The translations under genes were made by a program, and so were the position numbers. This document shows positions 47,866-57,311 of a stretch of 64,000 bases of DNA, one piece after another; positions within the stretch are counted from its first letter, which is position 1, and each line of letters begins with the position of its first letter. The notes beneath the pieces are model-generated. The model saw nothing but the letters and a program-made list of their open reading frames with translations. It made no database searches and was not told the origin of the DNA. Source of the DNA: Blastopirellula retiformator. GTDB lineage: Bacteria; Planctomycetota; Planctomycetia; Pirellulales; Pirellulaceae. The stretch lies in assembly GCF_007859755.1 (NCBI RefSeq), contig NZ_SJPF01000001.1:1414082-1478081 (forward strand), written 5' to 3'.

Positions 47866-47915
47866 AACAGACCGATCCGAAGATGGTCGGCCTGCGTCTG
47901 GTCAGGCGAAGTTGG

Positions 47916-48116
47916 TCAGTTGAGCTCGAAATTTTTTTGCTTTGGACGATCTCCTTGATTAACCGTCAACGGGTCGAGCTTTGACTTGCTGTTGTACTGA
48001 GCCGGCAAGATCTGTTTGCGTTGGCTGGCTGGTTGGCCCGGCTCGCTAACCGGCATGTCCTCTCCCTCGAACCCTTCGATTTGGATGTCGTACGTACCGG
48101 GCATCAGGGCGAACCG
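47916..48116 (-). pseudogene. Carboxypeptidase-regulatory-like protein, C-terminal fragment
   Basis: About 65 residues, from RFALMPGTYDIQIEGFEGED to the stop, carry the ending typical of small planctomycete lipoproteins with a carboxypeptidase-regulatory-like domain: a PGTY strand, a long loop, then ILPAQYNSKSKLDPLTVNQG and NFELN. Normal proteins are about 130-160 residues and start with a lipoprotein signal, which is absent. The first residues overlap the last codons of the sialidase fragment in another frame. Assignment rests on pattern recognition of the YNSKSKL / FEL ending. Confidence 0.55.
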
Positions 48117-48445
48117 TCCTGCAACCGGAGCAGGGAAACCGACATGTCATTTTCTTTGCCGATCTTGGGGACCAGCGGCTCATCCACTTCTTCCCAGGTC
48201 GCACCGCCATCCTGCGAAATGCAACTGGCGAGATAGCCAAGGGCGTTGTCGCCGGCATGTTTGCCTCGGAACCGGGTGTAGACGTAGAGAATCGATCCAT
48301 CCTTTCGCGTGACAAACGCCCCTTCCGAGTTGCGTGGATTATTGGGGCCGGTCTCCTGGACAAAAACGGTTTGGGGTGGCCCGGCCAAAGCGGCAAGGGG
48401 CAGCGACACGGCGAAAAATAGGCTTAGCGGAAGTAGGCGGGTCAT
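48104..48445 (-). pseudogene. Sialidase-like (BNR) protein, N-terminal fragment
   Basis: A 113-codon frame has a good signal peptide (MTRLLPLSLFFAVSLPLAAL) followed by the opening of an exo-sialidase family protein: NSEGAFVTRKDGSILYVYTR, then CISQDGGATWEE (an Asp-box) and NDMSVSLLRLQDG. Full proteins are about 350-400 residues. Family sequence ends at LRLQDG, and two codons later a TGA stop appears because the DNA continues in a different gene's frame. The fragment could still be secreted but lacks the propeller and active site. Confidence 0.75.
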
Positions 48446-48635
48446 AAGATTCGGCTTTCGCGAAGGTGGCGGGAGCTCGGTTTGAGGTCAGTGACGACTT
48501 GTTTTTGTCGTCAAGATATCGGCGAAAATGTCGACAGCAATACTTTTGGGCAAAAAAAGCCCACGCACTCTTGTTGGGGGCACGTGGTTGTGGTCTCTTT
48601 GGTGGATATCGGGATTGCCTTCGATTTTCCCCCGT

Positions 48636-49494
48636 TTAGGGCAAGCTGCTTAGAAACAGGCGTAGGTAATTGCCGGCAAAAATGTCCCGAATATCGTTGT
48701 CTGCGTACCCCCGGTTGGCCAGCGTCGTCGCCAGCTGTTGGAGGTCGGCGATCGAGTTTAAATCGTGCGGCGTTTGCTCGGTTCCGAATCCTCCATCGAG
48801 GTCGCTGCCGATGCCAACGTGACGCGTGTTGCCGGCCAACTGGCAGATGTGATCGACATGGTCGGCCGTCGCGTTCACAGAGATCGACGCTGGGGAGGTC
48901 TCGCCTCGGACCCAGCCTGGCTTGAGCATCCAGCCGTCAAACGCCATGCCGATCACCGCGCCGCGGGCAACGAGCGCACGGATCTGGTCGTCGGAGAATT
49001 GGCGATTGCCGGAGACCGAGATCCCACCACATCTCGGCCTGCTCTGGCGAGTAAATCGGATCAGCGCCTTCCATCGCCAGGATCACGCCGATTGGTTCCA
49101 CATCGCTTTCAGCGGATGCGACGAGATGGGCTTGGAGTTGTGCGGCCGTGCGAATCAGTTTGATCTCGCCCAACTGGTCGAGCAGTTGATAGTAGGCGAC
49201 TTGCCCCATGCCGGTCGCGTGGGCGATCGTCTGGTTGCGAAAGTCGAGATCGACGCGGGAAAAACCGTGCTCTGGGCAGACCTCTGGTTTCGAACGGGTA
49301 AGGACCGTCGCCAAGCAAACTTGGATCCCGCCTCGCTTCATTTCTGGCAGCGTCACGGTAACGTGGCCGCGCGATGGATGGTCGGTCATGTGGGCTTCAT
49401 GGCGACGCATTTCTTCCAGTGATTGCGTCAGGTCGCGATTCCACTGCAGTGCATTCCAGGCCAAATCGAGGTGGGCGTCGAAGATTGGTCTCAC
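48636..49494 (-). pseudogene. Membrane dipeptidase (M19), internally deleted and frameshifted
   Basis: The 5' part (ATG 49494) encodes the start of an M19 dipeptidase, with the zinc motif DAHLDLAW and the later LAMEGADPIYSPEQAEMWWD. Near 49010 the reading jumps: in the next frame the DNA continues with GNRQFSDDQIRALVARGAVI and GMAFDGWML through HVGIGSDLDGGFG to the stop at 48636. In intact relatives about 75 residues, including conserved His ligands, lie between WWDLGLR and GNRQFSD. The deletion is out of frame, so translation stops about 24 codons past the junction. Both ends of the gene are otherwise well kept. Confidence 0.8.
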
Positions 49495-49540
49495 GCATAG
49501 TCCTTCGTGTTTGAGTCGCAGGGGAAGGCAGGTATCTAGA

Positions 49541-50653
49541 TCATGTCAGCAGGCCGCGGGCATCGACGCTGTCTTGTTCGATTCCGTCCGCCGTTTGCAG
49601 GTAGGCGTGGTTCTGCAGGTTAACGCAGGGGCAAATATGGTTGGGAATGATCGTGACTCGCTCGCCCAGTTGGGGCAGCGAATCGCAAGCGGCGAAGTCG
49701 ATTTCGCCATGTTCTTCGCTAAGACGAACGATCTGTGCGTCAGGATATTCGACGACATGCCCGAAGCCCGTTTCTGGTTGCAGCACATTGCGGTCGCTGG
49801 TGAGCGTCTTGTTGCCGGCGTCGATCACGCATTTGCCGGGAACCGCAGTGCTGACGACGGTCGCGATCACCGCTGCGGCGCAGTCGTCGAGCGTGCAATA
49901 GCCGGCGCGGACCGTATTCATGTCGTTGTAGATATAGGTGCCGGGTCGGATCTCGGTTTGGCGGCGGATCATGTGGGATTGAAACGCGGTGGGCGTCGAG
50001 CCGCCGCTGACGATGTTTGCGGTCAGCCCGTGCGCTTCCCAAAGAGCGATCGTTTCGGCTAGACGCTGATCAATCTGCGTCAAAATTTCGGCCTGCTGAT
50101 CGGCGGGCGCCCAGACGTGACCGGGATAGAACAGAATCCCGTCCAGCCGCAGCGATTTGCCTGCCTGGGCGACTTGCTGGGCCAGTTCTAAGGCGATCTT
50201 CGGAGTAGCGGCGCCGGTGCGAGGAAAGCCGATGTTCAGGTCAATCAGGATGCCAATTGTCGAGCCTGCCGCTTCGGCCGCCGCGGCCAAGACGCTGATC
50301 CCATACGACGAATCGACCGCCACGCGAATGGTGTGCGACTTGGCAAGCTCGGCAACGCGGCGCCGACGATCGGGATCGATCGCGGGGTAGGCGATCAGGA
50401 GGTCGTTCGACTCGGCGGCCATCACCTCCGCTTCTCCCAGTTTGGCGACCGTCAGGCCGACGCTCCCGTGTTCGATCTGCATCCGGGCCAGCCGTCGCGA
50501 CTTGTGGGTCTTGGTATGGGGGCGAACCTGTAGGCCATGTTGCTTGGCGTAGCAGTGCAATCGCTGCAGGTTGTGCTCAATCGTCGGCAAATCGATCACC
50601 AGGGCCGGCGTAGCGATTAACTCCTGCCTAGCTCGTTCAAATCGGTTTGCCAC
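49541..50653 (-). CDS. D-threonine-aldolase-like (D-TA/DSD1 family) PLP enzyme
   Basis: This 370-residue alanine-racemase-fold PLP enzyme belongs to the D-threonine aldolase / D-serine dehydratase-like group. The PLP lysine lies in VRPHTKTHKS (about residues 37-46). The C-terminal metal site HICPCVNL, the domain linker and the PGTYIYNDMN segment are present. The start is GTG 50653, with AAGGA (50663-50667) nine bases upstream and homology starting at once; the longer frame is a proline- and arginine-rich leader. It is intact, unlike its neighbours, and with the dipeptidase and FAH genes suggests a cluster for unusual amino acids or peptides. Confidence 0.88.
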   Translation of the reverse strand: MANRFERARQELIATPALVIDLPTIEHNLQRLHCYAKQHGLQVRPHTKTHKSRRLARMQIEHGSVGLTVAKLGEAEVMAAESNDLLIAYPAIDPDRRRRVAELAKSHTIRVAVDSSYGISVLAAAAEAAGSTIGILIDLNIGFPRTGAATPKIALELAQQVAQAGKSLRLDGILFYPGHVWAPADQQAEILTQIDQRLAETIALWEAHGLTANIVSGGSTPTAFQSHMIRRQTEIRPGTYIYNDMNTVRAGYCTLDDCAAAVIATVVSTAVPGKCVIDAGNKTLTSDRNVLQPETGFGHVVEYPDAQIVRLSEEHGEIDFAACDSLPQLGERVTIIPNHICPCVNLQNHAYLQTADGIEQDSVDARGLLT

Positions 50654-50845
50654 GGGCGATGATCCTTTGTCGGTCGGTGAGGTTGCACCGTCATCTTCGG
50701 GAGTGAACGGGGAAGGGGAGCGGAAGTTTGTCCGCCAGCGCCAATCAGGGTAGACGATGCCGTGCCCTGATTCCACCAGCGGAGATTGCCGCAACTTGCC
50801 GTTTGTTGCCTTTACGGCGTTCTCCGAGGAGCAGAGGCGCGCACA

Positions 50846-50882
50846 AAAAAAATGGCGACGCCGTTCCAATGCGGCGTCGCCA
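50846..50882 (-). terminator. Strong rho-independent terminator of the dienelactone hydrolase gene
   Basis: GGCGACGCCG (50855-50864) pairs perfectly with CGGCGTCGCC (50873-50882) over an 8-base loop. On the minus strand the stem is followed by A and then eight T (A-run 50846-50853). It lies 27 bases after the dienelactone hydrolase stop. Confidence 0.9.
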
Positions 50883-50909
50883 GTAGCAGCAAGCGGCTGT
50901 GAAGTTACG

Positions 50910-51803
50910 CTACTTCGGATCGAGCTCTTTGTGGAAGAACTCGAGCGTGCGGCTCCAGGCCAACTGGGCCGCCGCTTCGTCGAAGCGCGGGGTGGTGTCG
51001 TTGTGGAAGCCGTGATTGACCTCGGGATAGACGAAGGACTCGAACGTCTTGTTGTTCTCTTTCAGCGCCTTTTCAAACGGCGGTGCGCCATCCAGGATTC
51101 GCTTGTCGAGTCCGGCGTTTTGAATCAACAACGGAGCTTTGAGCTTCCTCACGTCGGCGAGATTGGGTTGCCGCCCGTAGAACGGAACCCCAGCGTCAAC
51201 CACATCCGGCAGACGGATCGCCACCTGATAGACCATGCCGCCCCCAAAGCAGAAGCCGACCACGCCCAACTTGCCGGTCGAGTCGGGCCGCGCGTCCAAC
51301 CACTTCGCCGCTGCGACAAAGTCGTTGATCATTTCGCCTTGATCCCGTTTGGCCTGCATCGCCCGGCCATCGTCGTCGTTGCCGGGATAACCGCCGAGCG
51401 GCGTCAGTGCGTCGGGAGCAAACGCCAGAAAGCCGGAGACGGCCAGTCGGCGGGCGACATCTTCGATATATGGATTGAGCCCGCGATTCTCGTGAATCAC
51501 AAGCACGGCGGGGAACTTGGTTCCTTGGCTTGGCTTGGCGAGCAGCCCTTTGATCGTGCCGCCGCCATCCTTCGACTCGTACGAGACCATCTCGGTTTTG
51601 ATCCGCGGATCGTCCGGTTTAACTTCTTCCGCCCAGGCGTAGTTGGGGGAAAGGCTGGAGAGGAGCGACTCCACCGTCAGTCCCCCCACGGCAAAGACGC
51701 CCAGCTTGCGCACGTAGTCGCGCCGCGAAAGTCTTCCGTGGGCGTAGTCGTCGTACAGGTCGAGCACTTCCTGTTGAAACTCGGAGGCTTGCTTGCGGGT
51801 CAT
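50910..51803 (-). CDS. Exported dienelactone hydrolase family protein
   Basis: This 297-residue alpha/beta hydrolase of the DLH family begins with a cytoplasmic helix and a twin-arginine-like export segment ([17 protein letters not shown], about residues 26-42). The catalytic triad is visible: Cys in [10 protein letters not shown], Asp in NAGLDKRI and His in EVNHGFHND. The oxyanion region [20 protein letters not shown] matches the family. Its natural substrate is unknown; many planctomycete members act on esters or lactones outside the cytoplasm. It is monocistronic with a strong terminator. Confidence 0.9.
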   Translation of the reverse strand: MTRKQASEFQQEVLDLYDDYAHGRLSRRDYVRKLGVFAVGGLTVESLLSSLSPNYAWAEEVKPDDPRIKTEMVSYESKDGGGTIKGLLAKPSQGTKFPAVLVIHENRGLNPYIEDVARRLAVSGFLAFAPDALTPLGGYPGNDDDGRAMQAKRDQGEMINDFVAAAKWLDARPDSTGKLGVVGFCFGGGMVYQVAIRLPDVVDAGVPFYGRQPNLADVRKLKAPLLIQNAGLDKRILDGAPPFEKALKENNKTFESFVYPEVNHGFHNDTTPRFDEAAAQLAWSRTLEFFHKELDPK

Positions 51804-51992
51804 GGTTGTTCCTTCCAGGTGGGTGGGGCGAGTCGGTGAGGATGGCGTCGTTCGGAAAGCGGCATCCCTTTAACCTAGGGCGCCAGTCGTTGTCGGTCCG
51901 TAAGTATTCATACCTTCCGGTCGTAGGCGGCGGATCTTGGTTAGCGGCGGAAAACGCTATTTCTGGGGGCTTGGCGACCGTTTGTTCTCGTC

Positions 51993-54900
51993 TTAGCGAA
52001 AGTCGCGCGACTTCACCGGTAGGGCCCGCAGGCGAACCGTCATGTCTTCCAGTCGTCGTACCAGCACGTGAATGACGGTATCCTTCTTTTCGACCTTGCC
52101 GTACACAATCCAGGCCTGTGAACGTCGCGTAATCCGCCGGAACCGTTCCCAGGTCTTGTGATGCACCACCAGATTGGCGACGCCGGTTTCGTCTTCGATC
52201 GTTACAAAGGTGATCCCTTTGGCGGTGCTGGGGCGCTGCCGCAACAGCACAATGCCGGCGATTTTGACCGGGGCGTTGTTGGGCATCCGGGCTAGTTCGG
52301 CGGTCGCAGCGATCCCTAACTGCGTCAGGCCTTCGCGATGAAAGGAAAGGGGGTGGGCGCGCAGTGAGAGCCCGGTCATGCGGTAGTCGGCGTGGACTTC
52401 TTCTTCCGCCGACATCTGCGGCAAGCGAGCGACCGGTTCGGCCGGCGGCGCCAGGTCGTCGAAGAGCGTCTTCTGTCGCATCCGCGGTTCCACGCCCAGC
52501 GCGCCCCACAACGCATCGCGGCGAACGCCATTCAAACTGCGCAGCGCGTCGGCTTCGGCCAGTTGCAAAATCTGCGCCTGTGACAGCGCCGTGCGGCGGG
52601 CGAAATCGCTCAGCGAGCGGAACTCGCACGCTTGCCTAGCCGTTGAGATCGCCGTGCCCGACGCTTGCTGCAGACCGCCGATCATCCGCATGCCAAGCCG
52701 GATCGCTCCTTGTTCGATCGTGCAGTCCCAGTCGCTATGGTTCACATCGACCGGCAGCACGACGACGTCATGGTTGCGGGCATCTTGAATCAGTTGCGCC
52801 GGCGCGTAAAAGCCCATCGGTTGGCTGTTGATCACTGCGGCGCAAAAGTGGGCCGGGTAGTGAAATTTGAGCCACGCGCTGACATAGACCAGCAGCGCAA
52901 AGCTGGCGGCATGCGACTCGGGAAAGCCATATTCGCCAAAGCCGCGGATCTGATGAAAGACTCGCTCGGCAAAGTCGCCGGTTAGGCCATGCTGGGCCAT
53001 CCCGTCGATCAACTTCTTGCGAAACTGGTCGATCACGCCAGGACGTCGCCAGGCGCCCATCGCGCGGCGCAACTGATCAGCCTCGCCCGGCGTAAAGCCG
53101 GCGGCGACGATCGCCAGTTGCATGCATTGCTCTTGAAAGAGCGGCACGCCGAGCGTTTTTTCCAGCACCGCTTCGATCGCGGAATTGGGATATTCAACCG
53201 CTTGTTCGCCAGATCGCCGCCGAAGATAGGGATGCACCATATCCCCTTGAATCGGCCCGGGACGCACGATGGCGACTTCGATTACCAGGTCGTAAAACTC
53301 ACGCGGCCGCAACCGGGGCAGCATCGACATTTGCGCTCGCGATTCGATCTGAAAGACGCCGATCGTATCGGCGCGGCAGATCATGTCGTAAACCTGCGGA
53401 TCTTCGGCCGGCACATTGGCGAGCGTATATTGTCGCTGGGTTGAACCTTCAATCAGCGTGAAGCATTTGCGAATCGCCGTCAGCATGCCGAGCGCCAGAC
53501 AGTCGACCTTCAAGATGCCGAGATCGTCGAGGTCGTCCTTGTTCCACTCGACAACGGTCCGCCCTTCCATCGCCGCGTTTTCGATCGGCACTAGATCATG
53601 CAGCGGACCGCGGGTGATGACCATGCCGCCGGTATGTTGCGACAGATGCCGCGGAAAGCCGACCAACTGCTGCACCAGGTAGAGAAACTGTTGGCCGACT
53701 TCGCTGCGCCCGTCGAGCCCCGCCTCTTTGCAGCGCTGCTGAAAGTCAGTCGCCGCCCGGTAATGATCGGCGTTCTTCGCCAGGCGGTCGACCAGGTCAA
53801 GCGATAGTCCAAGCGCCTTGCCGACGTCGCGAATCGCCGAGCGGGGGCGATAGGTGATCGTCACCGCAGTGATGCCGGCCCGGTCGCGGCCATATTTTTC
53901 GTAGACGTACTGCAGCACTTCTTCGCGACGTTCATGCTCAAAGTCGACGTCAATGTCGGGCGCCTCGTCCCGTTCGCGACTAATGAACCGCTCGAACAGC
54001 ACGTTGATGCGATCAGGATCGACCTCGGTCACGCCGATGCAAAAGCAAACGGCTGAGTTCGCCGCCGATCCTCGCCCCTGACACAAAATGCCGCGCGACC
54101 GGGCATACCGCATTAAGTTCCACACGGTCAGAAAGTAAGGTTCGTAATGGAGTTCTTCAATCAGCTTCAGTTCATGCTCGACCAGGCCGCGGACTTTGTC
54201 AGGGACGCCAGCCGGATAGCGCCGCGTGGCGCCTTCCCAGGTGAGTTGCCGCAAGTACTGAATCGGAGTCATGCCCTGCGGCGCCAGTTCCTCTGGATAT
54301 TCGTACCGCAACTCATCCAGGCGAAAAGTACAGGCGTCGGCGATCTCCAGCGTTCGCTCGACCGCTTCTGGCAGCCTGGCGAAGAGTTGGGTGATCGTGT
54401 CGCGGCTGCGTAGATGATGTTCGCCGCTGGTTTGCAGGTATTGACCCGCCAACGCCACGGTCGTCCGATGGCGAATGGCGGTTATTACATCGTGCAGCGG
54501 TTTGCGCTGGGGCGAATGAAAGAGGGCCCCGCCGGCGGCGACTAGCGGCAAGTTTGTCTGTTGCGAAAGTTGGATCAGCCAATCGATGCGATCTTCGTCA
54601 TGCGGACCGCGGAACAGTTCGGCCAGCAGGTAGGCCGATTTTCCGAAGATCTCGCGATACGGGAAGATCTCCTCTGGCGAAAGGCGTTCATGTTCGGCAG
54701 GCGGGACGACGCCTGCCAACAGGCCAGCGGTATGCGCGGCGATATCGGCGAGCGTCAGGTGGCATTCTCCTTTGGGCGCCCGACATCGGCCCAGGGTGAT
54801 CAGCCGGCAGAGATTGGCGTAGCCGCCGCGGTCTTTCGCCCACAGGACGACCGGCGGAGCGTCGACCGGCATAATCTCGCTGCCGATCAAAATTTTTAGA

Positions 54901-55073
54901 CCCTGCTCTTTGGCGGCGGTGTTGGCGCGGACGACTCCGGCCAGCGTGTTGCGGTCAGTGATCGCCAGCGCCGCGTACCCCAACTCTTGGGCCGTCGTTA
55001 CCTGTTCGTCAGGATGCGAGGCCGCTTCGAGGAAGGAAAAGTTGGTGCGACAATGGAGCTCGGCGTAACGCAT
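51993..55073 (-). CDS. dnaE2: Error-prone DNA polymerase III alpha subunit
   Basis: This 1026-residue C-family polymerase performs mutagenic translesion synthesis with ImuA and ImuB. The PHP domain (AELHCRTNFSFLEAASHPDE at the start) is followed by the palm with the catalytic aspartates in DEAPDIDVDFEHERREEV (about residues 378-395) and a third Asp downstream. The helix-hairpin-helix region and OB fold (KIAGIVLLRQRPSTAKGI, FVTIEDETGVANLVVHH) follow. ATG 55073 lies two bases after the ImuB stop, which indicates translational coupling. The longer upstream frame lies inside imuB and is rejected. It is the last gene of the imuA-imuB-dnaE2 operon. Confidence 0.93.
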   Translation of the reverse strand: MRYAELHCRTNFSFLEAASHPDEQVTTAQELGYAALAITDRNTLAGVVRANTAAKEQGLKILIGSEIMPVDAPPVVLWAKDRGGYANLCRLITLGRCRAPKGECHLTLADIAAHTAGLLAGVVPPAEHERLSPEEIFPYREIFGKSAYLLAELFRGPHDEDRIDWLIQLSQQTNLPLVAAGGALFHSPQRKPLHDVITAIRHRTTVALAGQYLQTSGEHHLRSRDTITQLFARLPEAVERTLEIADACTFRLDELRYEYPEELAPQGMTPIQYLRQLTWEGATRRYPAGVPDKVRGLVEHELKLIEELHYEPYFLTVWNLMRYARSRGILCQGRGSAANSAVCFCIGVTEVDPDRINVLFERFISRERDEAPDIDVDFEHERREEVLQYVYEKYGRDRAGITAVTITYRPRSAIRDVGKALGLSLDLVDRLAKNADHYRAATDFQQRCKEAGLDGRSEVGQQFLYLVQQLVGFPRHLSQHTGGMVITRGPLHDLVPIENAAMEGRTVVEWNKDDLDDLGILKVDCLALGMLTAIRKCFTLIEGSTQRQYTLANVPAEDPQVYDMICRADTIGVFQIESRAQMSMLPRLRPREFYDLVIEVAIVRPGPIQGDMVHPYLRRRSGEQAVEYPNSAIEAVLEKTLGVPLFQEQCMQLAIVAAGFTPGEADQLRRAMGAWRRPGVIDQFRKKLIDGMAQHGLTGDFAERVFHQIRGFGEYGFPESHAASFALLVYVSAWLKFHYPAHFCAAVINSQPMGFYAPAQLIQDARNHDVVVLPVDVNHSDWDCTIEQGAIRLGMRMIGGLQQASGTAISTARQACEFRSLSDFARRTALSQAQILQLAEADALRSLNGVRRDALWGALGVEPRMRQKTLFDDLAPPAEPVARLPQMSAEEEVHADYRMTGLSLRAHPLSFHREGLTQLGIAATAELARMPNNAPVKIAGIVLLRQRPSTAKGITFVTIEDETGVANLVVHHKTWERFRRITRRSQAWIVYGKVEKKDTVIHVLVRRLEDMTVRLRALPVKSRDFR

Positions 55074-55075
55074 GG

Positions 55076-56626
55076 CTAGAGCAACTCTCCTTGCCAGAAC
55101 CACCGCGCATCCTGCATGCGGCGAAAGACCCACAGCCGCGCCCCAGCGGTCGTTTCGATCCAGTAGTAATCGCGCCGCACATACGCTTGCCGCCACCATC
55201 GCGATTCGATCCGCTCGGGGCCCCAGTAGCGGGCGACGTCAAACCGCGTATGTTTCCAAAACAGGGCGCTCGGCGGGCCGTCGGGTAGCACGGCGATAAC
55301 GTCGACCGGACGCGGTTCGCGAAACAGCGCCGTCGGCCGATCGAGCGGTTGAAACGACGGCGTGAAAGGCGCCGCGGAAAGCGTCGCTTGCTCTTGCAAA
55401 CTGCAATCGCCGGTCGCGTGCTCCGGTACCGGATCAGGGAGCAGTCGTGCCCGTGCGACCGACTCTTCCCCCAAGCGACTGCTGAGCCGATTGATCAGCG
55501 TTGACAATTGCCGAGCATCGTCTTGCGATTCTCCCTGCAGCCAATCTTGTTGTGCCGCAGTCAGCGGCGCAACGTCGAGCGCTTCAAGCGACAGCTCGAC
55601 CAGCGGCGCCGTCAGTCGCCACTTTTCCAGCTTCAGCCGCAATAGCTCGTGCAGGTGCCGCTCGTCGGCGGTCGCTGCGCACAGACGCAGCGTTTTCTCC
55701 CAGCGGCGGCGATCTTCCTGCAAAGCTAGAAATAGGATTCCCCGCAGGCCGAGATGTCGCGGCCTGAGTAGGTCAAGCAGTCGCGTCAGCAGCGACGTCC
55801 AGATCTGTTCGATTGCCGCCGTTTGCGTAACGCCCACTTCCAGGCGCCGCTCTGTTTGAAACTTGGGAAGGGGGCGACAAGGAGTGATCAACTCCGGCAG
55901 TTGGCCGCTCCATTGATCGAGTCGCAGCAGAACCTCTGTGCTGAAACGTTTGGCAAGCGACGCCCGGTCGAGTCGGCGCAACTCGCCAATGGTAGAGATG
56001 CCGAGCCGCTGTAGTTTCGTCTGCGCGGTCTGTGGCAAACGAATCGCCGCCAACGGCAGTTGATCAAGCGACTGACCGGTGGGGATGACCGCTTCGCGAT
56101 CGGCATGCGCCAGGCAATGCGCAGCGCCCCACGCTTGGCCGAGCGACTCGGCGATGGCGATCCGTCCTTCCAGGCGTCGTTGCTGTAGCGCTTGACGCAG
56201 TTGCTGGGCCAGCGACGGTTCGTCTTCAAAAAAGTGAGCGATGCCGGTGACGTCGAGCAACAAGCACTGCGGCGCTTCGACTTCTTCCAAACCGACGCAA
56301 AAACTGAAACGCTCGCACCAAACGGCGATCTGTTGCAAGGCCTGTCGATCGGCGTCGGCTTGCCACGGCTCAATCGTCAGGCGATCTTGTCGCTGGGCCA
56401 GTGACCGGGCTTCGGAGATTGGCATGCCAGGGCGGACGCCGCGCTGGCGAGCAACGCGATTGCAGGCATAGACGAACTGTCCCCGGTGGTTCTCACTGGC
56501 GACGATCACCAGCGAAGTCGCCAGATCGGGCTGGGCGGCGATCAGCCGCTGCACCGGCCACTCAGGAAACCAGAGACAAAGAATTCGTCGCGTGGATGTT
56601 GGCTGGCAGGTGGCTGGCCGATTCAT
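55076..56626 (-). CDS. imuB: ImuB, catalytically inactive Y-family polymerase-like protein
   Basis: This 516-residue UmuC/DinP-related adaptor links DnaE2 to the beta clamp. It starts MNRPATCQPTSTRRILCLWF at ATG 56626. The segment where Y polymerases carry the first catalytic Asp reads LWFPEWPVQRLI, without Asp, as expected for ImuB. CNRVARQRGVRPGMPISEAR and the helix-hairpin-helix LGISTIGELRRLDRASLAKR follow. The gene overlaps the end of imuA by 65 bases and precedes dnaE2 by two bases. Regulation is probably from the imuA promoter. Confidence 0.92.
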   Translation of the reverse strand: MNRPATCQPTSTRRILCLWFPEWPVQRLIAAQPDLATSLVIVASENHRGQFVYACNRVARQRGVRPGMPISEARSLAQRQDRLTIEPWQADADRQALQQIAVWCERFSFCVGLEEVEAPQCLLLDVTGIAHFFEDEPSLAQQLRQALQQRRLEGRIAIAESLGQAWGAAHCLAHADREAVIPTGQSLDQLPLAAIRLPQTAQTKLQRLGISTIGELRRLDRASLAKRFSTEVLLRLDQWSGQLPELITPCRPLPKFQTERRLEVGVTQTAAIEQIWTSLLTRLLDLLRPRHLGLRGILFLALQEDRRRWEKTLRLCAATADERHLHELLRLKLEKWRLTAPLVELSLEALDVAPLTAAQQDWLQGESQDDARQLSTLINRLSSRLGEESVARARLLPDPVPEHATGDCSLQEQATLSAAPFTPSFQPLDRPTALFREPRPVDVIAVLPDGPPSALFWKHTRFDVARYWGPERIESRWWRQAYVRRDYYWIETTAGARLWVFRRMQDARWFWQGELL

Positions 56627-57296
56627 GCAGCGCCCCCGTAAATCGGTTGATCTGAACGCCAGCCTTGGAGCGTGAAGTTCGTCCGTGACTGTAGACGCTT
56701 TCGACCTGGTAAGCAGGCGAAGCGTCGTGCGAGCAAACGGTGCGCACCGCCAGTCGGGCATCGGCCCACGACGTGTGACGCAGCGCCGATTCGGGACGCA
56801 ACAGAAAACCAACTCCCTGCGAAGCTTCGACCGCTAGCTGCCAGCGGCGAAATTGCGTGGTTGGTAATTGCTGAATGTCGGCCCATACCAGACCGACCGC
56901 TGCACAACGCAGCGCTTCTTCGCCTGTCCACCAAGCCTCCTGCTTCGTTTGAGGACGCACGATCCAGACTTTCGCCAGATCGAAACCTAAATTGGCGAGC
57001 GCCGCCGGCGCAATCCGCCGCTCGGCGTCAATGATCACTACCGTCTTTTCCGCCGGGCAAACGTGGCGGGCCACAATCAGCGACAACGTCCCCGCGCCGC
57101 CGCCGCCGTGCGACTGACCAATCCATTCGATCAGGCCGCCGCGGCGAACTCCCCCGCCTGGTAAAAGTTGATCTATCGCCGTACATCCGGTCGAAACAAC
57201 TTCTGCGGCGCCCCACGCTCCGCGCTCACAAACCCCAATTTGCCGCTGCAGATGGGCGATCGTTTCCAGGCGAGTTTCGGTGGGCATGTCCGTCAT
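56562..57296 (-). CDS. imuA: ImuA, RecA-like mutagenesis protein
   Basis: This 244-residue RecA/SulA-fold protein is the first gene of the mutagenesis cassette. The start is ATG 57296 (MTDMPTETRLETIAHLQRQI), with GAGG seven to eight bases upstream; an earlier ATG lies inside the promoter and is rejected. It shows STGCTAIDQLLPGGGVRRGG, an altered P-loop IGQSHGGGGAGTLSL, and the Walker B-like TVVIIDAERRIAPAALANLG. The C-terminal part (WQLAVEASQGVGFLLRPESA) matches ImuA. The final 21 codons overlap imuB. Confidence 0.88.
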   Translation of the reverse strand: MTDMPTETRLETIAHLQRQIGVCERGAWGAAEVVSTGCTAIDQLLPGGGVRRGGLIEWIGQSHGGGGAGTLSLIVARHVCPAEKTVVIIDAERRIAPAALANLGFDLAKVWIVRPQTKQEAWWTGEEALRCAAVGLVWADIQQLPTTQFRRWQLAVEASQGVGFLLRPESALRHTSWADARLAVRTVCSHDASPAYQVESVYSHGRTSRSKAGVQINRFTGALHESASHLPANIHATNSLSLVS

Positions 57297-57311
57297 GGTT
57301 GTAACCTCGCT

